A stretch of 21,479 bases of DNA from JBDUCV01 sp040003255 (GTDB taxonomy: Bacteria > Actinomycetota > Actinomycetes > Mycobacteriales > Jatrophihabitantaceae), in NCBI GenBank assembly GCA_040003255.1, contig JBDUCV010000039.1, forward strand, positions 1 through 21,479, written 5' to 3'. Positions 6,961-12,948 of the stretch are shown piece after piece. Made by a program: the position numbers and the translations under genes. Numbering within the stretch: position 1 is the stretch's first letter; the number at the start of each line of letters is the position of its first letter. The notes under the pieces are model-generated. The model did no database searches. It saw nothing but the letters and a program-made list of their open reading frames with translations, and had not been told where the DNA came from.

Positions 6961-7914
6961 GTGACTCTTGCGGTCGCCATTCCGGCGGCCATCCTCGCCG
7001 CCGTCGCCTACGGTGCATCAACCGCGGTCCAGCACTCCGCCGCCCACACCGGAACGGGTCAAGTGGACGCACGCCGGCTGGTGAACCTGGTTCGTAATCC
7101 ACGCTGGCTGCTGTCGCTCTGCGGTGACGCCGTCGGGTTGATCTTGCAAGTGATCGCGCTTTCGACCGGGCCGGTGGTGCTCGTCCAGCCGCTGCTCGTC
7201 CTGGCGCTTCCCGTCTCGCTGCCGGTGGCACGCATGCTGGGGGGCCCGAACCCCCGCCGCCCGGACTATCTCGCCTGCCTCGGCATCGTTGCCGGCTTGG
7301 CGGTCTTCTTCGTCCTGCTCGGCGATCCCGGCAACGGTGATCCGCTGAGCACGAGCGCTGCGGCGTGGGCGATCGTTCTCGCGGTGGTCGTCGGCGGCGG
7401 ACTGTTCCTTGCGGTGCGCGGCCGGGGAACTGCACTGCGGGCGGGTGTCGTTGGCGCGGTGGCCGGTGGCAGCTTCGGTCTGGTCGGCGTGCTGCTCAAT
7501 TCGGTGGCCGAGACGATGGCGGACGATGGGCTGTCCGAGTTCGGTCATGCGCAGGGCCTGGTCGCCCTCGCTGGCGTGGTCATTGTCGGTGCGCTCGCTA
7601 TGACGTTGACCCAGGTGTCGTTCCAGGTCGGTGCGCTGGCCGCCGCGTTCCCGGCGAACGAGTCGGCTGCGCCGGTCGTCGCCGTCGTCCTCGGCGCCGT
7701 GCTGCTGCACGAGGACGTGCCGATGGCCCCGCTGTATGTCCTCGCCTACCTCGGCTGCCTCGGCGCGGTCATCGTGGGTGCCATCCAGCTCGCCCGGGCG
7801 AGCGAGCGCGAACCGGGCGCCCTCCACACCGGTCCGAGTGCACCTTCTACGTCGCGCGGAGGGTCGCCGGAGGTGCGCTCTGAGGAGGGTTTGGCGCCCA
7901 TGTCGCGAGGGTAG
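6961..7914 (+). CDS. DMT (drug/metabolite transporter)-type multispanning membrane protein
   Basis: A 317-residue protein with about nine hydrophobic helices, organised like the EamA/DMT or NIPA-like Mg-transporter relatives. It opens with a helix without a cleavable signal (MTLAVAIPAAILAAVAYGAS). Helix 3 is followed by the STGPVVLVQPLLVLALPV segment, and the late ALAAAFPANESAAPVVAVVLG segment resembles the conserved repeat end of DMT proteins. After residue 280 comes a Ser/Gly/Glu-rich tail, probably cytosolic and disordered. Substrate and direction are unknown. GTG 6961 is supported by the TAGCGT box 7 nt upstream. It ends 95 bp before the repeat-peptide gene on the same strand, so a role in exporting that product is conceivable but unproven. 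The intervening promoter argues for independent expression. Confidence 0.8.
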   Translation: MTLAVAIPAAILAAVAYGASTAVQHSAAHTGTGQVDARRLVNLVRNPRWLLSLCGDAVGLILQVIALSTGPVVLVQPLLVLALPVSLPVARMLGGPNPRRPDYLACLGIVAGLAVFFVLLGDPGNGDPLSTSAAAWAIVLAVVVGGGLFLAVRGRGTALRAGVVGAVAGGSFGLVGVLLNSVAETMADDGLSEFGHAQGLVALAGVVIVGALAMTLTQVSFQVGALAAAFPANESAAPVVAVVLGAVLLHEDVPMAPLYVLAYLGCLGAVIVGAIQLARASEREPGALHTGPSAPSTSRGGSPEVRSEEGLAPMSRG

Positions 7915-7957
7915 GTCTGAGGCGACTTGGCCACTGTTCCACGGCGGCCTTGATCGC

Positions 7958-7963
7958 TAGCGT
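7958..7963 (+). promoter_or_regulatory. -10 box for the repeat-peptide/oxygenase cassette
   Basis: TAGCGT matches TANNNT but lies 46 nt before the ATG, so this transcript would carry a real 5' leader, unlike most genes here. A weak -35 candidate (TGTTCC, 7935-7940) sits 17 nt upstream. Confidence 0.45.
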
Positions 7964-7970
7964 GACCCAC

Positions 7971-7988
7971 GACGACCACGGGGTCGTC
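7971..7988 (+). promoter_or_regulatory. Hairpin in the 5' leader of the repeat-peptide gene
   Basis: GACGACC (7971-7977) and GGTCGTC (7982-7988) are perfect reverse complements with a 4-nt loop. They lie between the putative -10 and the Shine-Dalgarno site. It could stabilise the mRNA, tune translation, or be an operator half-site pair. Only the complementarity is observed. Confidence 0.5.
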
Positions 7989-7994
7989 CCAAGC

Positions 7995-8000
7995 AGAAGG
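7995..8000 (+). promoter_or_regulatory. Ribosome binding site of the repeat-peptide gene
   Basis: AGAAGG lies 9 nt before ATG 8010 and fixes the start of a low-complexity gene that composition alone could not date. Confidence 0.6.
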
Positions 8001-8009
8001 TGAGCGCTC

Positions 8010-8351
8010 ATGAGCCTCAACGACGACGACATCTCGACCGACAATCCCCTCGGGCAGAGCCCCGGCAGCAGTGGCGACGGCGGAGCAGGCATCGGTGGTG
8101 ACGGCGGTGCTGACGGTGGTGCCGAATCCGGGTCGGGCTTCGGCGTCGACGTCGGGGCGGATAGCGGCGCAGGCGGGGACGGCGGTGCTGATGGCGGTGC
8201 GGGCGATGGATCCGATGGCCCAGCCGACCATGGCGCCGACGGCGTTCCCGGGCAGCAGGACGGCGGGGCCGACGGTGGCGCCGAGGATTCGGGCGACGGC
8301 GGATCTGGCAGGCTTCCCGGTGGGGACAGCGGACTCGGCGGCACTCCCTGA
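8010..8351 (+). CDS. Gly/Asp/Ala-rich repeat polypeptide, candidate substrate of the adjacent oxygenase
   Basis: A 113-residue low-complexity protein: 42 Gly, 20 Asp and 11 Ala, no Cys, no Lys, one Arg and one His. A short non-repetitive head (MSLNDDDISTDNPLGQSP) precedes the repeat region. The octapeptide DGGADGGA occurs three times, at residues 31-38, 57-64 and 84-91, with partial DGG/GAD units between; the tail is LPGGDSGLGGTP. There is no signal peptide or membrane segment. Coding is supported by the AGAAGG site, the head unlike the rest, and a stop only 3 nt before the oxygenase start. I recall similar small Asp/Gly repeat proteins in other actinobacteria with uninformative names. The idea that the head is a recognition leader and the repeats are modified is inference. 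The alternative is an unmodified disordered acidic protein. Confidence 0.7.
   Translation: MSLNDDDISTDNPLGQSPGSSGDGGAGIGGDGGADGGAESGSGFGVDVGADSGAGGDGGADGGAGDGSDGPADHGADGVPGQQDGGADGGAEDSGDGGSGRLPGGDSGLGGTP
8100..8282 (+). repeat. Three dispersed 24-bp DGGADGGA-coding units
   Basis: Units at 8100-8123, 8178-8201 and 8259-8282 all encode DGGADGGA but use different synonymous codons (GGC/GGT/GGG, GCT/GCC, GAC/GAT). The spacing is 26 and 27 codons. Identity at protein level with drift at DNA level suggests the amino acid pattern is selected rather than being a recent DNA slippage product. Confidence 0.7.
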
Positions 8352-8354
8352 TCG

Positions 8355-9602
8355 ATGATCGACAAGCCGACCGGAGCGGTCGTCCAGCAGGGCGACCGCT
8401 CCGGCGCGCTGTCGAGGTGCATCGCCGTCGACGCCGCGACCTTCGCCGCCGAACATTGGGGTCGCGCCCCACTGCTCACCCGTCGGGCCGAGCTGACGAG
8501 CGACTTCGCCGATCTGCTCGACCCGAGTGCCGTGGATGAGTTGGTGTCGCGCCGCGGTTTACGCACCCCGTTTGTGCGGATGGCCAAGGACGGATCGGTG
8601 ATCAGCGCCGACCGTTACACCCGCGGCGGCGGAGCCGGCGCGACGGCCGACGACCAGGTTGCCGACGACCGGGTCCTCGACCTACTCGCCAACGGCTCGA
8701 CCCTGGTGCTGCAAGCGTTGCACCGCACCTGGCCACCGCTTGTCAGCTTCGGATCCGCGCTCGCCGGCGAGCTCGGACACCCCGTCCAGATCAACGCCTA
8801 CATCACCCCACCGCAAAGCCAGGGATTCGCCGCGCATTACGACGTCCACGACGTCTTCGTGCTGCAGATCGCCGGACGCAAGCAATGGCACATCCACGCC
8901 CCCGTCCTGGTCGAGCCGCTACGCGACCAGCCATGGGACCAGCGCCGTGCCGCCGTCGCCGCCGGCGCCATTGAGCCGCCGCTGATCGACGTGGTGCTCG
9001 AGCCCGGCGATGCGCTCTACCTGCCGCGCGGGTACCTGCACTCGGCGACCGCCCTCGGCGAAGTCTCGATCCACCTGACGGTGGGCGTCCACCCGCACAC
9101 TCGCTCGCACCTGGTCGAGCACCTGATGACGGCTGCCCGCCGCGATGACGCGCTGCGCGCCTCCTTGCCGATGGGCGTCGATTTGGCCGATCCCGATGTG
9201 TTGGCTCCCCACCTGCGCGACACGGTCGCCGCACTGCACCGGTGGCTCGACACTGCCTCGGCGACCGACGTCGCCCGCTTCGTCGGCGACGAGCTGATCC
9301 GATCGACCCGCCCTGAGCCGATCGGTGCGTTGGCGCAGTTGGTAGCCGCCGACTCGCTCGACGGCTCGACGCGGTTGCGGCTGCGGGCGGCCTTGCGGTG
9401 GCGGCAGGTTCGGGACGCCGATGTGGTGCGCATCGTGCTGCTCGACAAGACGATCGCGCTGCCCGCGTCCTGCGAGCCCGCGCTCAAGGCGGTGTTCGCG
9501 GGCGAAGTGCTCACGCCGCGCGAGTTGCCCGGCCTGAACGCCGACGAGCAACTCGTCCTGTTCCGTCGCCTGCTCCGCGAAGGCATCGTCGTTCCTGCAT
9601 GA
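8355..9602 (+). CDS. JmjC/cupin_4 domain protein, putative Fe(II)/2-oxoglutarate protein hydroxylase
   Basis: A 415-residue cytosolic protein of the cupin_4/JmjC family that includes the ribosomal oxygenases (E. coli YcfD/RoxA, human MINA53 and NO66). The Fe(II) facial triad is read as His161-Tyr-Asp163 (AAHYDVHDVFVLQIAGRKQWHIH) and His229 (LPRGYLHSATALGEVSIHLT); Lys176 in GRKQW is the likely 2-oxoglutarate contact. The C-terminal half (about 250-415) is helical, like the dimerisation and winged-helix region of the ribosomal oxygenases. The expected reaction is hydroxylation of an amino acid side chain with decarboxylation of 2-oxoglutarate. ATG 8355 lies 3 nt after the repeat-peptide stop, and the gene's own stop overlaps the next ATG by 4 bp. 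The target could be the adjacent Asp-rich peptide, or a ribosomal protein as in the named homologues. Confidence 0.88.
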   Translation: MIDKPTGAVVQQGDRSGALSRCIAVDAATFAAEHWGRAPLLTRRAELTSDFADLLDPSAVDELVSRRGLRTPFVRMAKDGSVISADRYTRGGGAGATADDQVADDRVLDLLANGSTLVLQALHRTWPPLVSFGSALAGELGHPVQINAYITPPQSQGFAAHYDVHDVFVLQIAGRKQWHIHAPVLVEPLRDQPWDQRRAAVAAGAIEPPLIDVVLEPGDALYLPRGYLHSATALGEVSIHLTVGVHPHTRSHLVEHLMTAARRDDALRASLPMGVDLADPDVLAPHLRDTVAALHRWLDTASATDVARFVGDELIRSTRPEPIGALAQLVAADSLDGSTRLRLRAALRWRQVRDADVVRIVLLDKTIALPASCEPALKAVFAGEVLTPRELPGLNADEQLVLFRRLLREGIVVPA

Positions 9603-10543
9603 CTGCCGCCTTCGAGACGTCCGGAACCGCGGCTTCCTCCGCCGGCCACCCCCACCCCCGCGAGACCCTCGACCGGTGTGCCCTGCGCGCCCAGCTGCGT
9701 GGCGATCCGATGCTCGGTACCGCATTTCCGGCCGACCGGGTGCTACTCGTGGAACAACCCGGTCCCTGGGGCCGAGCGGGGCTACGCGAGTCGCGCTTCG
9801 AACCTGCGGTAGCGGCGGCCGTCGAAAACCGCGCGGGCGCAGCGGGGCTACGGGTTCTCGCGATCCGCCGTCCCGGCCGCACGCCGCGCGATGCCGTGCG
9901 CCGCTGGGGAATGGCTGACTGCCGGCGTGGCCGGGAGGCGCTGACCTGGGGCCGATTCCACCGCGACGCCGATCTGCTCGACCTGCCGCTCGACGGTTCG
10001 ACCGGCACCCCTGACGACCACCCCGTGTACCTGGTCTGCGCGCACAGCAAGCACGACACCTGTTGCGCGCTGCGCGGCCGCCCGGTGGCTGCCGCCTTGC
10101 TCGACACGCGACCCGGACGGGTGTGGGAATGCAGTCACGTCGGCGGTGATCGCTTCGCGGCCAACGTCCTGGTACTGCCGCTGGGCCTGCTCTATGGCCG
10201 GGTGCTGCCGTTCGCCGCGCGCGAGTTCGTCGAGGCCACCGAGGACGGTGAGGTCGTCGGTGCGCTGCTACGCGGGCGGGTCGGCTTGCCTCCGGTGGCG
10301 CAGGCGGCACTGGCCTTCGCCTACGAGCACCTCGCCGTGCGCAGGGTGAAGGACGTCCACGTCGTGTCGACTTCGCCCGTCGTCGATGGGCATGCCGAGG
10401 TGCGCGTGGCGGGTCCCCATGGGCTGATCGCGATCACCGTGCTGATCGAGCGCACACCGGCAGTGGGGTTGACCTGCGCCAACCCGGCACCCGGGGCGTT
10501 TTGGGCCTTCCGACCCGTCACCGCGCTGGCTGTTGATCCGTGA
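9599..10543 (+). CDS. Sucrase/ferredoxin-like (Apd1-type thioredoxin-fold [2Fe-2S]) protein
   Basis: A 314-residue protein of the Suc_Fer-like family. The cluster-binding region is VCAHSKHDTCCALRG, with Cys147-x8-Cys156 (and an adjacent Cys155), then WECSHVGGDRFAANV with His180. Yeast Apd1, as I recall, binds a [2Fe-2S] cluster through Cys-x8-Cys and His-x3-His. Here the last position is Asp184 (HVGGD), so ligation is Cys2/His plus Asp, Cys178 or another residue. The ATG at 9599 overlaps the oxygenase stop (ATGA), so the two are very probably co-translated. A reasonable inference is electron supply to keep the oxygenase iron ferrous, or redox sensing. It ends 24 bp from the converging ppa gene. 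Confidence 0.87.
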   Translation: MTAAFETSGTAASSAGHPHPRETLDRCALRAQLRGDPMLGTAFPADRVLLVEQPGPWGRAGLRESRFEPAVAAAVENRAGAAGLRVLAIRRPGRTPRDAVRRWGMADCRRGREALTWGRFHRDADLLDLPLDGSTGTPDDHPVYLVCAHSKHDTCCALRGRPVAAALLDTRPGRVWECSHVGGDRFAANVLVLPLGLLYGRVLPFAAREFVEATEDGEVVGALLRGRVGLPPVAQAALAFAYEHLAVRRVKDVHVVSTSPVVDGHAEVRVAGPHGLIAITVLIERTPAVGLTCANPAPGAFWAFRPVTALAVDP

Positions 10544-10567
10544 CCTCGAGCTGAGGCGACGGGCCGG

Positions 10568-11071
10568 CTAGTGGCCGATCGCCCCGGGGTTGTCCTTCAG
10601 GCGTTGACGGGACGCTTCGATCTCCCGTTCCGCCTCGACCCGGCCGACCCAGGACGCGCCTTCGACGCTCTTGCCGGGCTCGAGTTCCTTGTAGACGCCG
10701 AAGAAGTGACCGATCTCCAGCCGGTCGAACTCGGGCAGGTGGTGGATGTCGCGCAGATGTTCCAGGCGCGGGTCGGTTACCGGCACGCACAACACCTTGT
10801 CGTCGGGGCCCATCTCGTCCGTCATCCGAAACATGCCGATCGCCCGGCAACGCACCAACACGCCGGGGAACAGCGGATCACCTTGGATCATCACCAAGGC
10901 ATCGAGCGGATCCCCATCAGCGCCGAGGGTGTCTTCGATGTAGCCGTAGTCGGCCGGGTACTGCGTCGAGGTGAACAGCGTGCGGTCGAGGCGGATCCGG
11001 CCAGTCGCATGATCGACTTCGTACTTGTTTCGGCTGCCCTTGGGGATCTCGATCAGCACGTCGAATTCCAC
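10568..11071 (-). CDS. ppa: Inorganic pyrophosphatase (family I)
   Basis: A 167-residue soluble family I pyrophosphatase that hydrolyses PPi to two phosphates, pulling biosynthetic reactions forward. The N-terminus MEFDVLIEIPKGSRNKYEVD is typical. The active-site signature is DGDPLD (52-57), with further metal ligands in TDPRLEHL and catalytic residues in the YPADYGYI and KELEPGK segments. His21 (EVDHATGR) matches the extra active-site His I recall for the M. tuberculosis enzyme, whereas the second special His (MVDEH there) is replaced by Met87 here. The GTG start is supported by AGAAAGG (11080-11086), 8 nt upstream on the minus strand. It is divergent from dacB across 60 bp, as in M. tuberculosis. 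Confidence 0.95.
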   Translation of the reverse strand: MEFDVLIEIPKGSRNKYEVDHATGRIRLDRTLFTSTQYPADYGYIEDTLGADGDPLDALVMIQGDPLFPGVLVRCRAIGMFRMTDEMGPDDKVLCVPVTDPRLEHLRDIHHLPEFDRLEIGHFFGVYKELEPGKSVEGASWVGRVEAEREIEASRQRLKDNPGAIGH

Positions 11072-11079
11072 TGGCTCTG

Positions 11080-11086
11080 CCTTTCT
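11080..11086 (-). promoter_or_regulatory. Ribosome binding site of ppa
   Basis: AGAAAGG on the minus strand ends 8 nt before the GTG at 11071. It decides the start, because that codon is GTG rather than ATG. Confidence 0.65.
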
Positions 11087-11117
11087 GTTCCTTGCTGCCG
11101 GGACATCGCCTGACGCC

Positions 11118-11123
11118 TAGTGT
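11118..11123 (+). promoter_or_regulatory. -10 box for (near-)leaderless dacB transcript
   Basis: TAGTGT ends 8 nt before ATG 11132. A GTG at 11120 falls inside the box and is therefore unlikely to be the start. Confidence 0.55.
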
Positions 11124-11131
11124 GGCGCATC

Positions 11132-12502
11132 ATGAGGTGGCCGGGACGAAGCATCGTCCTTGCGACCGTGCTCGTGCTTGGTGTCGGAATGGCGGGCTAC
11201 GCCACCAGTTACAAGATCCGGGAGCATCAAGACGCCGCGCCAAGGCCTGCCACCCCCGCGCCTTCGCCGCCTGCGCTGGCGTCAGCAATCGCGGTGCCGA
11301 TCATGCCGGCGAGCAGCGCCGCTCCGGTGCCGAGTGTGGCCGGCCTGTCCGGAGCGCTCGCCAGAGCACTCGCCGACCCGCGTCTTGGCAGTCGGCTGCT
11401 CGCCGAGGTGCAAGATCCAGCCACCGGCGCAACCCTGCTGCGGCGGGGTGGGTTGACGCCAGCCGCGCCCGCCTCGACGGCGAAGATCGCCACCGCCGTG
11501 GCCCTGCTCACGGTGCATACACCGACCGACCGGCTCAGCACCCGGATCGTCGCCGGGACCACCGTGGGCACCGTCGTGCTCGTCGGAGGCGGCGACCCGA
11601 CATTGAGCGCCGCCCGAGTCGGCACGCCCACTCGCTATGCAGGCGCGGCCCGCATCGCCGACCTGGCCAGCCAGCTCCGCGCGGCTGGTGTCGTGCCAAC
11701 CCGGGTCTTGGTCGATACGTCGCTTTTCGCCGGTCCTGCGGTGTCGCCGAACTGGGCAGGTGAGGACGTCCCGTCGTCCTACGCCGCGCCGATCACCGCA
11801 GCCATGTTGGACGGCGCCCGAGACGCTCCCAGCACGGCGACGCGCAGTGTCGACCCGGCTGGCGCGGCCGGTCGTGCAGTTGCCCGCGAATTGGGTCTAC
11901 CGCCGACGGCGGTCGGCGTGGGCCGGGCGACCGCCGGGGCGCGGGCGCTCGCCACCGTGCAGTCACCACCCCTGAGCGCAGTGGTGGAACAGATGCTGGA
12001 GCAGTCCGACAACGTGATCGCCGAGTGCCTGGCCCGGCAGGTCGCGCTGGCGACCGGGGCACCGCCATCGTTCGCCGGAGCGGCAACCGCCGTCCGGACG
12101 GTGCTTGCCCGGTTCGGTGTCGACATCGGCGCCGGCATGGTCGACGGCAGCGGGCTGGCCGCCTCGGACCGGCTCACCCCGGCCACGCTGGCCGCCTTAC
12201 TGAGGCTGGCCGTCACCCAGCCGACACTCGGCACGGTGCTGGCCGGGCTGCCCGTCGCCGGTTGGACCGGCACCCTTGCCAACCGCTTCCTGCGGTCGTC
12301 CGCACTCGGCGTCGTGCGCGCCAAGACCGGCACCCTGACGTCGGTGTCCACGCTGGCTGGAGTCGTCCACGACAAGGACGGCCGACTGCTGAGCTTCGTG
12401 CTGATCGCCGACCGGGTTGGCCCGACCCACGCCGACACCGTTGCGGCCCAGGCGGCGCTCGACGCGGTGGCCACCGCGCTAGCCGGTTGCGGGTGCGGCT
12501 GA
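11132..12502 (+). CDS. dacB: D-alanyl-D-alanine carboxypeptidase/endopeptidase (PBP4, peptidase S13)
   Basis: A 456-residue penicillin-binding protein of class C type 4, acting on peptidoglycan stem peptides outside the membrane. An uncleaved anchor or signal sequence covers residues 7-24. An Ala/Pro/Ser-rich linker (36-68) follows. The three active-site motifs are STAK (115-118, nucleophile Ser115), SDN (292-294) and KTG (398-400). The S13-specific insert lies between the first two, and DGSGL (338-342) is a usual late motif. ATG 11132 is preferred over GTG 11120 because the latter is inside the putative -10 box. The C-terminus is AGCGCG, with Cys453 and Cys455 unusually close to the end. Gene order ppa/dacB/metalloprotease/tilS/hpt matches mycobacteria apart from the inserted antitoxin-like gene. 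Confidence 0.93.
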   Translation: MRWPGRSIVLATVLVLGVGMAGYATSYKIREHQDAAPRPATPAPSPPALASAIAVPIMPASSAAPVPSVAGLSGALARALADPRLGSRLLAEVQDPATGATLLRRGGLTPAAPASTAKIATAVALLTVHTPTDRLSTRIVAGTTVGTVVLVGGGDPTLSAARVGTPTRYAGAARIADLASQLRAAGVVPTRVLVDTSLFAGPAVSPNWAGEDVPSSYAAPITAAMLDGARDAPSTATRSVDPAGAAGRAVARELGLPPTAVGVGRATAGARALATVQSPPLSAVVEQMLEQSDNVIAECLARQVALATGAPPSFAGAATAVRTVLARFGVDIGAGMVDGSGLAASDRLTPATLAALLRLAVTQPTLGTVLAGLPVAGWTGTLANRFLRSSALGVVRAKTGTLTSVSTLAGVVHDKDGRLLSFVLIADRVGPTHADTVAAQAALDAVATALAGCGCG

Positions 12503-12679
12503 TCGCGCCCAGCCGGCGTCCTCGCAGCAAGGCCGAGGGACGTTCGTGCACCAGATCGGAGTAGTGGCCGGATTGCGCTCATCGCGAAGTCCCCGGCGGC
12601 GGCCCTTCCCCTTAGGCTGACGATTAGGAATGCTGTCATTGCCCGTGCGCACGAGTCCGTGAGCATGTAGGCGCTCACC

Positions 12680-12685
12680 AAGGAG
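12680..12685 (+). promoter_or_regulatory. Ribosome binding site of the antitoxin-like gene
   Basis: AAGGAG ends 7 nt before ATG 12693. This is among the best-placed Shine-Dalgarno sequences in the window. The 190-bp gap 12503-12692 otherwise holds only weak -10-like sequences (TAGGCT at about 12612) and no clear terminator for dacB. Confidence 0.75.
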
Positions 12686-12692
12686 TGTCGAG

Positions 12693-12872
12693 ATGGGTTT
12701 CATGGACAAGATCAAAGAAATGTTCGGTCAGAACAAGGGCCGCGTCGAGGGCGGCATCGACAAGGTCGGCGACACGGTCGACGACAAGACCAGCGGCAAG
12801 TACGCCGACAAGGTCGACCTCGGTCAAGAAAAGGCGAAGGACATGCTCAACAAGGACGACGGCACCGTCTGA
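12693..12872 (+). CDS. Small MT0933/Rv0909-type antitoxin-like protein
   Basis: A 59-residue, highly charged, mostly helical protein. It starts MGFMDKIKEMFGQNKGRVEG, continues IDKVGDTVDDKTSGKYADKVD and ends QEKAKDMLNKDDGTV. The repeated amphipathic pattern and the DDKTSGKYADKVD segment match the MT0933_antitox family, whose M. tuberculosis member Rv0909 is paired with the SRPBCC-fold protein Rv0910. No such partner is present here; the flanking genes are dacB and a metalloprotease. It may therefore be an orphan antitoxin, or a CsbD-like stress protein with a misleading family name. Coding is supported by AAGGAG at 7 nt, the family pattern, and AT-richer Lys/Asn codons in a GC-rich context. 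Confidence 0.82.
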   Translation: MGFMDKIKEMFGQNKGRVEGGIDKVGDTVDDKTSGKYADKVDLGQEKAKDMLNKDDGTV

Positions 12873-12936
12873 CTTCCCGGTCGGGCGGCCGGCTTCGACC
12901 GCGGGCACCGTGGCGGCTCGCTGCCCGACCGCTCGG

Positions 12937-12942
12937 TACCGT
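12937..12942 (+). promoter_or_regulatory. -10 box for leaderless metalloprotease transcript
   Basis: TACCGT ends 6 nt before ATG 12949. It lies in the 76-bp gap after the antitoxin-like gene. Confidence 0.55.
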
Positions 12943-12948
12943 GACGGC

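Noticed and set aside
7847..8587. 246-codon minus-strand frame with Pro/Ser/Ala repeats opposite the repeat-peptide gene
   Set aside because: The PPSAPP-like pattern is the reverse complement of the DGGADGGA codons. The plus strand has the ribosome site, the coupling to the oxygenase and a distinct N-terminal head.
8919..10310. 463-codon open frame on the minus strand across the oxygenase and ferredoxin genes
   Set aside because: It is antisense to two well-supported genes, is Arg/Pro/Ala/Gly-rich with no domain, and is expected from GC-rich codons that rarely give stops on the opposite strand.
11120..11131. Upstream GTG start for dacB
   Set aside because: The GTG lies inside the TAGTGT -10-like box, so it would not be on the mRNA if that promoter is used. 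ATG 11132 gives a normal signal region.
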